Source: Cliona cf. orientalis (taxonomy: Eukaryota > Porifera > Demospongiae > Clionaida > Clionaidae). From it: a DNA stretch of 64,000 bases. The DNA is taken from positions 4,340,001 through 4,404,000 of the forward strand of contig OZ005689.1 of the NCBI GenBank assembly GCA_963930775.1, read 5' to 3'. Shown here in pieces: positions 22,185-63,486 of the stretch. The notes under the pieces were generated by a model, which had not been told where the DNA came from, did not search any database, and saw only the letters and a program-made list of their open reading frames with translations. A program made the position numbers and the translations under genes. Each line of letters starts with the position of its first letter. Within the stretch, counting starts at the first letter, position 1.

Positions 22185-22300
22185 TAATGTGGCTATTGCC
22201 TCAAATGATAATGTTAACAGGTTAGAAAATTGAGTATGACTAGCCGAAAAGTGTTGCAAAGAAAAGTGACAGGAATAGTCCAAATTACTGTGGCTTATCA
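22185..22300 (+). pseudogene. Relics of extra cysteine-rich exons, unit 1
   Basis: Text at about 22188-22212 (aatgtggctattgcctcaaatga) resembles the 3' end of peptide exon 3. Text at about 22240-22296 (aaaagtgttgcaaagaaaagtg ... attactgtggct) resembles its central part. Neither retains a full frame. The counterparts in unit 2 are at about 26555-26662. They suggest an older, decayed peptide exon before the duplication. Confidence 0.45.
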
Positions 22301-22797
22301 AACTTAACATGAGCGCATGCAAGTTACATTTTTTCCAGTGTCAACAGACTGAACGTAAATTTTAGATCAATTGCTAACCAGCGGCAGTTAGATAGGTGCA
22401 CCTGCCACAAAAAGGTATAATAGTAACAACCCAGCTTTAACTTGCTAATACAGTACTATACATGTACATTATTATTATGATCGTATTTGATATCCATTTA
22501 CTTTTAGGAATTCATGATGGACAAGGTCAGAACTGAGCAGCTATAGATTACATGCATTTACAAAATAGAGAACAATTAGTCCAGTAGATATTATAGCTTT
22601 AGGATGTATGCTCAGTTTCTCTAAGCTTGGATTTGTTTATCATAATTGCAACAAAAATTGTTATGATGAATAAAACATACACTATAATATAGTTGCTTTA
22701 CGATTCGATCAATGTTTGAAGTGCCCTTAATAAGTATGAAGCTTACATTATTTGCCAATCAGTTACATTATACATTGTTAGTGAAGAGTGTCCACGA

Positions 22798-24373
22798 TCA
22801 ATCGATATATTTTGTTAGCGATATTCTTGGCACTATGTTCATAGATTGTAGCTCCTGGAAGAGCAGTTTACAGGCATAGGGTATCTTCAGGGAGGATATG
22901 TCACCAGACGACTTGCAATAATGACACCTGCAAACACAGATGGAATATTCATCAACGTACATGTAGATAGATCAGCCACAAATACAGTAGCCAGCTGCAG
23001 CCTCATCCCCAGGGCACTCCCATGCATGTTTTCAATGTTACCAGGCTCCTCAATCTTTTTCAACTCCCCCCTCTCTTCTCTCGCGGGTGTTCAAAAAAAT
23101 CGGGGAACCTGGGGACAAGGCTGGAAAAAACCTGGTAGCTATGTACAACAGTAGAATTAGAAATAGATACAGTCCCTTAGTTATTAGGTAATTATAGACT
23201 GTTTCTAAGTATGCCGAGTCATACTATACAGTAACTGTGATGCTGGCTCGTAGGCTTGTACACATGTACATGTAGGTGGCTACCCCCTCCCCTTTCCGCA
23301 AGCATTATATGTTTGGAGTGTACCCCTCATAGTCGTCCATCCCCCATCCACTACACATGTACATGTACGTGCACAAAAAAAACACACACACACACACACA
23401 TACATAGACATGCACACCCACTCACCATCCAGAGTATCCCAGGAGTCCACACTTTCCACACACATCCACCTCAAATAATATTATATCGCTAGAGATCATC
23501 AGCCTCTCCAGCAGGAGCATGCTGGCCCCATATCCGATTAGACAATCCCTTTCCATTTCTCCGAGACGAAGCCCCCCCTCTCGGGATCGGCCCTCCGTCG
23601 GCTGTCGAGTGAGCACGGCACGGGGTCCTTTCGATCTGGCATGCATCTTGTCCAGCACCATGTGCTTCAGCTTCTGGTAGTAGACAGGGCCAAAGAACAC
23701 ATAGACACTGAGAGGCTCTCCTGTAATTAGAATACAATTATCACTATTATTGAGGGTAAACGTACAATACTCATATTCTACACACATTCATGCACTTTCA
23801 TTACTATATTACTTGTTGTCTTCAAACTTCTACCCCAAGCCATCACCAAAATAATAAAATGTACATTGTACATGTATATACGTACATGTAATTGGTACAA
23901 GTTGCTAAGCTGTGTTAAAACTTTTACCACCCACAAAAAAGGCAAGTCTACTCCCTCAAAAGTCCGCACTACCTCCTCCCTTCCCCAGTTTCCTATTTCT
24001 TTACGCTATTCCATACCTGTGATTCCAGAAGTGAGGTAGTCCTTCCCAGCGTAGTTGAAGCCGTGTCGAATGAGATCAGCACTCACATCCTCCACCTTGT
24101 CCCCACTAAACGCCGTTCCATAGTGGAACTTCCCATCCAGCACCCCTGCTTTCCCCGCCAACAGCTCCATCAATTTACCGACTGTCATACGTGATGGAAA
24201 GCCGCATGAGGATTCATGACAATATCCGGACATATACCCTGGTCGTTGAAAGGCATGTCTTCTTGATTGGCTATCATTCCACACACTCCTTTCTGACCGT
24301 GACGACTGCTGAACTTGTCGCCAAGCTCGGACCTGTGCATGGTGTGAAGAAGCATCTTGATGAGGTAGGACTC
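22798..24373 (-). pseudogene. Duplicated 3' end of POLR3B (dead copy)
   Basis: Three pieces match the last exons of the intact gene: 22798-22927, 23426-23720 and about 24017-24373. The copy lacks everything upstream, since the tandem-duplication junction cuts it at 24373. It also carries a 2-base insertion near 24203 (gccgcatgag against gccatgag) that shifts the frame before the conserved [10 protein letters not shown] motif, and a 6-base insertion near 23480. It cannot encode a subunit. It is useful as a neutral clock for the age of the duplication. Confidence 0.9.
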
Positions 24374-24640
24374 CTGATATCCTATCTTAAAAACTTTTAT
24401 GACAATGTCATTGTACTGTTGTCGATATCCGCCCGTATACAACACTGACTGTGTATCCACCTGAGTCAAAGATTATTAAATTAGGTACCTTGATGGAAGT
24501 TTGCTCTATGGTCGCTATCCCTAAGGGGTATACTCCTGGTCATTTTCACACTAACATCTGCTGATTATCCAGAAACGAATCTCCTTATCTTATTCATTGC
24601 TACAACTACCTTGTTCTTTTATGCACTGTATATAGGATCA
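24374..24640 (+). pseudogene. Second copy of the beta-helix C-terminal pseudogene fragment
   Basis: Duplicate of 20020-20255. It keeps gtcgatatccgcccgtataca, which is present in the intact gene but deleted in unit 1, so each unit has lost different bases since duplication. No frame is retained. Confidence 0.85.
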
Positions 24641-24782
24641 AAAGTTTTTAGGCACTGTTTAGTCGATTTCTATGTAATTTAGAAGATGTCAGAGCTCTGT
24701 AGAACCCTTGCTCCGCTCGGAATTCTACATATTATTATAGCCCTTCGATCTTCTAAATCACGTAGAAACCTCCTAAACTGTG
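24640..24782. repeat. Palindromic element, unit 2
   Basis: Duplicate of the element at 20258-20400, with the same arms and a cttgctccgctcggaattcta centre. Confidence 0.75.
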
Positions 24783-25183
24783 TCTATAGCTATTATAATA
24801 ATATAGCAGCTCTTGTCTGGCACATTGAGAATATTATTATGGATTATAATATGATAAGTATTGTGCCTGGAGTTCCTGAACATGTACTTAGTTCAAAATT
24901 AATCATAGCTGATTCCTAGGGTTCCGGAATGCTACATAGGTAATTCCCTTTCTTCTAGCTTGCTTCAAAGCTAGGCTAGTGATGAATATTTTCGGAGCAC
25001 AATAGTAAATTAAACATTAAGGCTATACTGTAAGGAACATGATCACTAAATTCCTATAATATGAGATGGTATGAAGTTTTTATAGTACACATGTAGCTGT
25101 ATAATAATATATTATGCAATACAGATAATTATCGTACTAACTGTACCTATTATAAATTTAATTACCATAATATGCACAGATAA

Positions 25184-25555
25184 GACAGTATAGCTTTCAT
25201 GCAATACTATTAGCATGAAAAGATACTACCTGGTCATTAAGGGCTATGTAGGAGTAAGGTGCATGCTAATTTAAGCCCTTCTGATTTTAATTGCTACAGT
25301 AATGGAAGTGCATGACTTTGATTCAATAGATATAATACCTCATCTATAGCTAAATTATTTAGCTTACTGATAATAATGCATAGATATTATAATATATATG
25401 TGAACGACAGTGTAGCTTTCATGTAATAGCATGAAAAGACACTACCAGGTCATTAACGGTCACATAGGAGTAAGGTACATGCTAATTTAAGCCCTTCTGA
25501 TTTTAATTACTACAACAATGAAAGTGCATGACTTTGACTCAATAGATATATCTCA
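25184..25555 (+). promoter_or_regulatory. Duplicated upstream module of peptide gene 3
   Basis: Two blocks at about 25184-25335 and 25400-25555, equivalent to 20812-21190: gctttcatg, ctaccaggtcatta, ggagtaaggt, taagcccttctgatttt and aagtgcatgacttt are all retained. Confidence 0.65.
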
Positions 25556-25656
25556 CAGCTAAACTATTTAGCTTTTTAGAAGTATATGATGTACAATATC
25601 ATGCATGAATGTAGTTAAGGAGTTCCTATATCTCAGGCCTCGAGCTCAGTGACCCC

Positions 25657-25663
25657 TATAAAA
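25657..25663 (+). promoter_or_regulatory. TATA box of cysteine-rich peptide gene 3
   Basis: TATAAAA, again followed by GCAAGCAAAAGTTT and TTCAAGCC; equivalent to 21289-21295. Confidence 0.75.
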
Positions 25664-25848
25664 GCAAGCAAAAGTTTTGAACCAATTCAAGCCCGCTCAC
25701 TTGACTAACAACAGTGCAGATTGAACTGTGGATTGAAGAGTCTCACTATCTAACCTCTGTGAAAGGTGAAAACGCAACCAGTTGCATATTATTATTGACT
25801 ATGCATACCTGTTTTTTTTTTTGCTAAATTATGTACACTGCAGGAATC

Positions 25849-26339
25849 ATGATTCGAAAACTATTCATTCTTGGTCTGATTGTGGCAGCCTGCCTGGTAC
25901 TCACTCAGGGAAAACCAACTTTTCAAGCCGAGATAGAAGATTATGCTGAGGCCCTTATTCAAGGTATACACAAAAACACAGTAGTGCATGCATAGAATCA
26001 CGTACATAAAATACAACATTATATTATATGCACACTATATCATGCATTATAGAGGCTATCAACCAGAGTTTTGAAGAGTTAGCATCAGGTAACCAATATT
26101 AATGCGCTTGAGTACTCATTATTGTGCATCAATGCAGTAATTATTACAGTTATGCATTATTATTGGTGATTCCACTCATGACAGTACAAAAGAAGGACTG
26201 TACTGGCAGATTCATCGGTGAACGGACACACATGCACAACTGCAAAGGAAAGTGTTGTTCAAAAAACCGGGATGGAAGTAACGGATACAAATGTGATGGA
26301 AAAAGTCAGAAACACTGTGGCTATTGCTTCTCCAAATGA
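25849..26339 (+). CDS. Small secreted cysteine-rich peptide, copy 3
   Basis: Exons 25849-25963, 26053-26088 and 26185-26339, phase 1 joins, 101 residues. Same plan as copy 2: signal peptide, acidic propiece, then a basic seven-cysteine region that starts QKKDC and ends CGYCFSK. The middle exon is identical to that of copy 2, and exon 1 differs at four codons. The cysteine-rich exon differs at nine codons, eight of which change the residue (K/R, L/I, Q/E, N/T, P/K, N/D, R/K, Y/H). No cysteine is touched. The mature region is thus more diverged than the surrounding introns. The gene runs convergent with POLR3B, whose stop codon is 816 bases downstream on the other strand. Confidence 0.85.
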
Positions 26340-26554
26340 GCTCGAGGTTAGTAAAAGCTGTCATCATGCATCAATTAACACAATGTCACATAGCTAACTA
26401 AAAGGCTAGGCAAGCTAGAACATAAATTAATATGGAAAGGGTGGAGAGTTGAGCATCACGTAGTCACTGCTGAGCAGTCACGGCCTACAGTCACATGAGT
26501 AGTTGTTAGGCTAACTTAATTTTCGACTCAGCAAAGGTATTTTCGCACAGTGAT

Positions 26555-26662
26555 ACCCATTGCCTCAAATGATAATGTTAAGAGGTTAGAAAGTTGAGTA
26601 TGACTAGCCGAAAAGTGTTGCTAAGAAAAGTGACAGGAGTAGTCCAAATTACTGTGGCTTAT
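26555..26662 (+). pseudogene. Relics of extra cysteine-rich exons, unit 2
   Basis: Counterpart of 22185-22300, with text aaaagtgttgctaagaaaagtg and attactgtggct. Similar to peptide exon 3 but with no usable frame. Confidence 0.4.
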
Positions 26663-27154
26663 CAAACTTAACACGAGCGCATGCAAGTTACATTTTTTTC
26701 AGCGTCAACAGACTGAACGTAAATTTTAGATCAATTGCTAACCAGCGGCAGTTAGATAGGTACACCTGCCACGAAAAGGTATAATAGTAACAGCCCAGTT
26801 TAACTTGCTAATACAGTATTATTATGATCGTACTTGATATCCATTTACTTTTAGGAATTCATGATGGACAAGGTCAGGACTGAGCAACTGTAGATTACAT
26901 GCATTTACAAAATAGAGAACAATTAGTCCAGTAGATATTATAGCTTTAGGATGTATGCTCAGTTTCTCTAAGCTTGGATTTGTTTATCATAATTGCAACA
27001 AAAATTGTTGTGATGAATAAAACATACACTATAATATAGTTGCTTTACAATTCGATCAATGTTTGAAGTGCCCTTAACAAGTATGAAGCTTACGTTATTT
27101 GCCAATCAGTTGCGCTCAGTTACATTGTACATTGTTAGTGAAGAGTGTCCACGA

Positions 27155-32398
<5,244 letters not shown>

Positions 32399-32638
32399 GT
32401 GGCAACGTCTGGATTTTATCGACCATTACCATTCCAATTTCATGCTTGTTGATGGTGGCCACACCCCACATGCAAAGGGCCAAGGGGTTGGGCTTGTACG
32501 CATTTACGTAATTACTTGCACAATTGGCGTGACGACCATTACCCAATCACCGGTTTGTGTTACTTTGTTGTTTGGCATTTGGTGCCGGTGGAGAGTGATC
32601 GTGAATCGTCGAGGCATTCTACCGTTTCCGCCAAAATT
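32399..32638. promoter_or_regulatory. Probable bidirectional promoter between POLR3B and the PNT-only gene
   Basis: Only 240 bases separate the two divergent start codons. The interval contains no TATA box that I can see, and has attggcgtg and accattacc-type text. Shared use is inferred from geometry. Confidence 0.5.
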
Positions 32639-33485
32639 ATGTTGGGGTGCGTGTCAGGTGAGTAGAAAACCCTTTTCTTTCAGTCCCTTCTCTGTCACTC
32701 TGCGCTGTGAGTGTACTAGCAAGTTGTAGCACCAGCGCGAGATTTCTCAGTATCCGTGCCTGTCTGTCACTACTCAGTTCGTTTTAATAATCAATTATTC
32801 GTTTCTTTTGCCACCATAGCCGAACCAGGGGACTCTAGAATGCACGAAGGCGGCAGTAGCCATCAGCCCCAGCACCACGAACTGCCAGCAGGTGAGTAAA
32901 AATGATTGTAAGCTGTAAATACGGTACATGCTACAAGTAGTAGGCAGTACTATTATCATGATTGGTGATGTGCATGGTGATCTAAGACCTAGAAAGCCAC
33001 AAGCATGGTTTGTTACACCACCTATCACCAAGTATTGAGTATGAACCTCTCTTTCCATCTCCCCCCCCCCCCTCTCTCCTCCTCTGTCCCCCACTCTCTA
33101 TTTCTTTTCCTTCTCTCTATTAAACCTTCCTCCCTCTCCCCTTCCTCTTCATCTCTTTTCCTTCTCTCCATCTTTTCCTCCCTTGTTTCTTTCCTCTTCC
33201 CTCACAGACCCCAGACTATGGAACAGACAACAGGTTGCCCAGTGGCTACAAGGCTCTAGTGTTCGTTATCAACTTGGTAACACGTACCCGGAGAGATTCC
33301 CCATGAACGGCAAGGCTCTCGTCATCATGACTAAGGAGATGTTTCTCTATCGCGTCCCGGAAGGTGGTGGCATACTGTACGAGGACATTCAGCTGAAGCT
33401 ACGCAAGGCAATGAGTGAGGCGTTCGAGCAAGCCACAGCTCTTGGACTGACTACCATGAATAGTGTGGCCATCACAAAGTCTTGA
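32639..33485 (+). CDS. Stand-alone Pointed (SAM/PNT) domain protein
   Basis: Exons 32639-32657, 32820-32891 and 33208-33485, both joins in phase 1, encode 122 residues. The short Gln/His/Ser-rich N-terminus is followed at about residue 33 by a PNT domain: LWNRQQVAQWLQ, MNGKALVIMTKEMFLYRVP and GGILYEDIQ. These resemble the TEL/Yan (ETV6-type) Pointed domain more than that of the neighbouring ETS gene. There is no ETS DNA-binding domain before the TGA, and none in the next 2.6 kb on this strand. In Drosophila the PNT-only protein EDL/Mae binds Yan and Pointed through this domain and modulates them, so a similar protein-interaction regulator is the natural hypothesis. The three-exon model is mine; the exon 3 domain is the secure part. 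Confidence 0.78.
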
Positions 33486-34439
33486 AAATGGAACTATTAT
33501 GAACTTTAACTTTCATATCACACTTTCCCCTTTTCTTTCTTCCTTCCCTCTCTCCCTCCGGGGCCCCACCTTGCTCCCAAAAGATCAATATAGTCTAGTT
33601 CACTGATACCATACCACGTCGCCGTGGCCACAAGATGCATACGTGTATCACACATAAAAGTAGACCAGGAATTCCCCCTGGTTTGGCTGCACAAAACTCA
33701 TTTTCTTTTGTTGTCTAATGATTTCCTCGCCTCCAATGATCTCATCTCATGTGCCAATGACTTCAGTCATTTGTTTGTAGTGGTTGCTAATGCGATTATT
33801 GGCCTGCCCACTGTTACTATATTTAGATGTGGGTGCATGTCAGACCACAGACTCATGCATGGTGGAAGTAAGCTTTTGGCACTGGACGTTTAGATTAAAT
33901 AATGCAATTTTCTTCCCATAGCATCACATGTAATCATTTCGTTAATGTTTGTGTACGTGCATGTATGCTCTGAGATCCTAGAGTACGTGTGACCCAATGT
34001 TTACATAAGACTGGTTTTAAAGATGAACGCCGATGATGTAATCTACCTTGTTCCCATATGCGGATCCTATTTCTGATGAGGAAGCCCTCAGGTACATGCA
34101 CGTGCATGTACAGTAAATACTTTACTAGGAATCATTTAGTTTTCAACCACACAATAACAAAGTTCTCGTGAGAATCAATTCTTATTAATAAATTTTGGGG
34201 ACATTTCCCCAATAATTATGGCGTGACATTGTGATCAGGGAAGGCTCCATAATATTATTATTCTCAGTAAACAGACCTAGAGCCAGTAAACTCCACAATC
34301 AAGCTTATCCACTACCTACACCTAGGTTATAGAGCAAGATATTCTACTGAATACTTAATTACGTTGAAGGAATGATGCCATGTCCGTCCTTGTATAGGTA
34401 CCGGTCATGTGTGGGCGCATGCATTGAGATCACAAGGTT

Positions 34440-34645
34440 AATGAAATAGTGAGTGTTAGTATGAGTGAGAGTGTGAGTGTGTGGTGAGTGACGAGGGAGT
34501 GTGTGGGTGTGTGGTGAGTCTGGAGGGAGAGTGTGGGTGGGTGGTGAGTGAGGAGGGAGTGTGTGGGTGTGAGTGTGTGGTGAGTGTGGAGGGAGTGTGT
34601 GGGTGTGGGTGGGTGGTGAGTGACGAGGGAATGTGTGGGTGTTAG
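34440..34645. repeat. GT-rich minisatellite
   Basis: Irregular units of the form gtgagtg(t/a)ggagggagtgtgtgggtgtg repeat across about 200 bases, with interspersed gtggtgagtgacgagg. Confidence 0.8.
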
Positions 34646-35343
34646 CACCTACAATATACAATCACTGTGTTTCGTGACAAATAAATTATGGGAATGACTT
34701 CGTATGCTTGGTGTCGTGACATTATCCGATGTCTTAGAGTGCACGCACATGTCATGCGTTCATTCTTACATATAATATTATAAAAGGTGCACACTTTGCA
34801 ACCTGTATATAGCTCGATCCTGTTCGTGAGTGAATTTCCTCATGATAGCATAGAATTACATAATCTTACCTCGCGACAGTTATTAGCTACAACTGTTACA
34901 GTATTCAGTAATAATGTCAAAAAGCTACAATATTACATTCTTACGATTGTTTACAGTCGATGGTGATGATGATATCAGCAGAACACGCACAAACAGCTAA
35001 CACAGATTACCGAACATGAAACCTTCAAATAGCTATAGGTATAGCCCACATTGGATCGTAAATGTAAAGCGAGCGACTATCAAATGCATGTGTACTCTAT
35101 GGCCCGTGCATGAAGATTTGGTTCGTGACTAAGTTTCCTCACGGATCAAGAGACCACAGTTGCTAGGACTTGATATGTCTCATGACAGCTTAACAAACCA
35201 CAAACGAATGGGATAGAAACATAACAATGAAATCATATCACATACCGACCGTGTAAAGATATTATTACCACTATTATTATCAACAGCTACTATTGTCTGC
35301 AAGTGTAGTAAATTATTACAAAATTTCCAAAGCTTACAAGTTC

Positions 35344-35501
35344 ACTGGCGTAGGAAACATGGGTGCATTGGGTGCTGGTGCACCCATGAAATTTCCGAGT
35401 GGAACACACACTTTGCTCTGAAGTGTTTTTTATGTTATTGATTTAGTGTACACACAGGCATCAGAGCACCCGTTTACCAAATCATCTTCCTACGCCTATG
35501 A
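35344..35501. mobile_element. MITE-like element with short terminal inverted repeats
   Basis: Starts ctggcgtaggaaacatg and ends cttcctacgcctatg. The ends are inverted copies (ggcgtaggaa and ttcctacgcc) about 140 bases apart. No transposase frame is inside, so it would be non-autonomous. Confidence 0.6.
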
Positions 35502-36104
35502 AGTAATGTTTTCCCAGTAGGCCCTATATAGCTGTACTGTGACATTGCACAATTGTTTGTTAACCTGCATGTAATTATTATACTAAGGCATGCATGAGTT
35601 GACCAGGCCATACATGCACATATGTGCTAGTATAAATAAATTCCATGACCAATGTTCATCGTTTTTAAGGATAACTTTTACGTATCTGTACGTAGTTGTA
35701 TTGTCATGTGTACATGTATGATGTAATCCACTAGCTCTCTTACATTGTCATGCTCATAGTGTTATTACGACATAATACCGTGGTCATCAGTTGATATTCT
35801 AGATCTGATAATAATATTATTAATTTGGTAATGCAGCAAATTATAATAACTATTAAGTTTATAAGTATTAAGTGACAATTTTGGCTATGATGAAAATTAA
35901 ATAACACAATCACTAATAATTATAATATTATTACTGTGTGAATCAAAATACTATTATTAATAATGGATTAAAAGGTGAAGGAATTGCGAGGGAAAATTTT
36001 GACAAACAAAAAAAGTCAAAAAGTGCATGTCTTACAAGAATGTGCCGTTTATTAACAGAAAGAATAGTGTATAGTTATTATTATATATTAAGAAATTGAA
36101 AAAG

Positions 36105-48793
<12,689 letters not shown>

Positions 48794-49407
48794 GGATAGC
48801 TGGGTGATCTCACCTAGTATTAAACATGGAATCTGCGTTGTGTGTTGCTACCTTCCGTCCGAGACGCACCACTTCTCTTTGTCGGGATGCTACGTTTCAC
48901 CGTCTAATATCTATAGCACTATCGCACCGTTTTTTAATAATGGCACCCTAAATTTCTTTTAGTAGATTTCACAAAGATTCAGGAACGGATTTGTGCAGGC
49001 GAGGAAGAAGTACAGCCTACAGTTTTATAATCTCGAGCTCCCACGACATCGATAGCATGGGAAATTGTACCGGAAATCGTGACTGCTTCAATTTCCTAAC
49101 CTCCACCACAATCAGGATGTGGTTAGCATGCAGCGCCAGTGCGCGCGCTCATGCATGCATAGCGCATGCTCAGTCTAGCACTTGCTTGGGCGCGAACTAT
49201 GCAGCTGCTATTCAATGCAGCAGCTGCTCTCGCTTTTGTCGAGGTGAATGATTCCCTTACTGAAAGTTTAAGAGTGAGCTAGCTGCTGCTGGTACTGTAG
49301 CTAGCTATTGTGAGGAGCTTCCAGACAGGCCGAAAAAAGTGGGCGTCGGAATTTCCGCTCCAAGCCTTGCAGTTTGACTACTTCTCACAGTGACAATAGA
49401 GAGGGCA
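48794..49407. promoter_or_regulatory. Divergent intergenic region between the ETS factor and ATP1A
   Basis: 614 bases separate the two start codons. The middle (49090-49250) is locally GC-richer and includes gcgcgcgctcatgcatgcatagcgcatgc. It should hold both promoters; I see no canonical TATA box near either start. Confidence 0.5.
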
Positions 49408-62129
<12,722 letters not shown>

Positions 62130-62806
62130 TAAACTGTCGGCAAATACATGTACATGAACAAAAAAAGGTACATCATAGCATTTAGTACTGTTTATCTAGC
62201 TATAATAGATGAGCATCTCATCATAATCCAATAACAGCCACCCAGCATATCACCACACTTATTATTATGTCCATGGATAACCATTATCACTGTATACTGC
62301 AGTCACAGACACATTCAACATCACAGTATTAATATTATGCTTTGAATATTCAGCTTCTGTCTGCATTAATTTTAATAACCTGTTCAAGAACACTGACCTT
62401 CATGGGTATCAATCCACTAGCATAACTGAGCGGAAAATTGAATACTAATTATACAATGGCTGCAGTGCGCACAGGGAATGCTCTAGATCTAGGATTTTTC
62501 ATAGCCTTTTCCAACTTCACAAAAAACGTCAATATGAAAAATTGTACCAGACATGCACTTTATGACTTAATGATTACTACCTGCGCTGAATTCAAACATG
62601 CATAGATGAATTAGCAATCTTGCTAGACGTAGTCAATAGGCACGGCCAACAATTGTATTGCTAAATTCTGTAGCACTTATAAAGGAGCAGAAGGTGATAA
62701 CACTACTTGACAATCGTGATGCAAGATTTGACAATTTTCAATAACAGATGACACATAACTGATCGTTTTACACCTCGTGCATGCACACGGGGTAATGATG
62801 CTGAAA
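62130..62806. other. Intergenic between convergent ATP1A and the downstream minus-strand gene
   Basis: Should contain both 3' ends. No other gene or repeat is recognised. Confidence 0.5.
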
Positions 62807-63486
62807 TCAATAAATAATACAATCTAAATCTTGTACTAGAGGAATCAAAGGGTCAAAGGCTATGTCACAGTCCACGCCATAGGAGTGATTAATTATCTTA
62901 AAGTGAGGAGCCAGTACCACATCCCCACTCTTGGTACACACGACTGGCAGTCCAAGCAAAATCCTGGTATAAGGAGGGATGTCACATTCGCTAGTTTGCT
63001 CTTTCCCCCAGCACTCTTCTAACTTCATATTCCTCACATAGAACAGTTCCTCATTTTGCATTGTTCTATCTGAAGCCTGTTTGTCACCATCTCGCTCATT
63101 TAACTTGTCTAGTGGCTTAAGAGTGATTTTCCACCGCTTATCCCAGTGAACAGTCTGCCCTACAGATATTGGGATCCATTTCTGCTTTGCTGGCTCTGGG
63201 GGAGCTCTTCCCATGATCATTGTGTCACTGTCCGTTTCTGGGAAGAATACAATGCAGTTATGTAATACTGCTATCCTTCTGTCTCGGCTGAGTACCTTTC
63301 TCTGGAACCTAGCGAAGGTTATGTTTCGATTCAACGATCGTCGTGCCCCACCAATGTGAGCAGTAAGCAATTGTATCACTTTCGCCATGATAATGGGCCG
63401 CAGGGACAATAGCTTGCTAATGCTGAAGGACAGGTAGCCATACTCTTGATTCACAGTCAGGTCGATTCTGCTCAAACTTTCATTGG
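62807..63486 (-). CDS. Last exon of an unnamed gene; possibly tRNA(Ile)-lysidine synthase-like C-terminus (partial)
   Basis: The minus-strand frame opens at a splice acceptor (TTTACAG, exon start 63486, incoming phase 1) and ends at TAA 62807-62809, giving about 226 residues. The text includes LLSLRPIIMAKVIQLLTAHI, then VGQTVHWDKRWKITL, and later YTRILLGLPVVC and GDVVLAPHF. A WD.RW/F.I block followed by a LP.V....G.V.APH block recalls the C-terminal region of TilS, which makes lysidine at the anticodon of tRNA-Ile(CAU). Some non-bilaterian animals keep that tRNA in their mitochondria. The ATP-binding N-terminal PP-loop (SGGxDS) would lie further along the minus strand, outside the window, so the call is tentative. 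The ATG at 63502 in the open frame is inside the intron. Confidence 0.4.

Larger units (their letters stand above)
33486..36104. other. Intergenic between two convergent PNT-domain genes
   Basis: Holds a GT-rich minisatellite (34440-34645) and a MITE-like element (35344-35501). The open frames at 33624-33893 and 34359-34661 have no domain support; the second is made by the minisatellite. Confidence 0.5.

Noticed and set aside
23256-23492. Thr/His-rich frames around 23256-23492 and 27588-27903
   Set aside because: Produced by a CA-rich stretch in the POLR3B last intron and its duplicate.
34359-34661. His/Thr/Pro-rich frame on the minus strand
   Set aside because: Translation of the GT-rich minisatellite.
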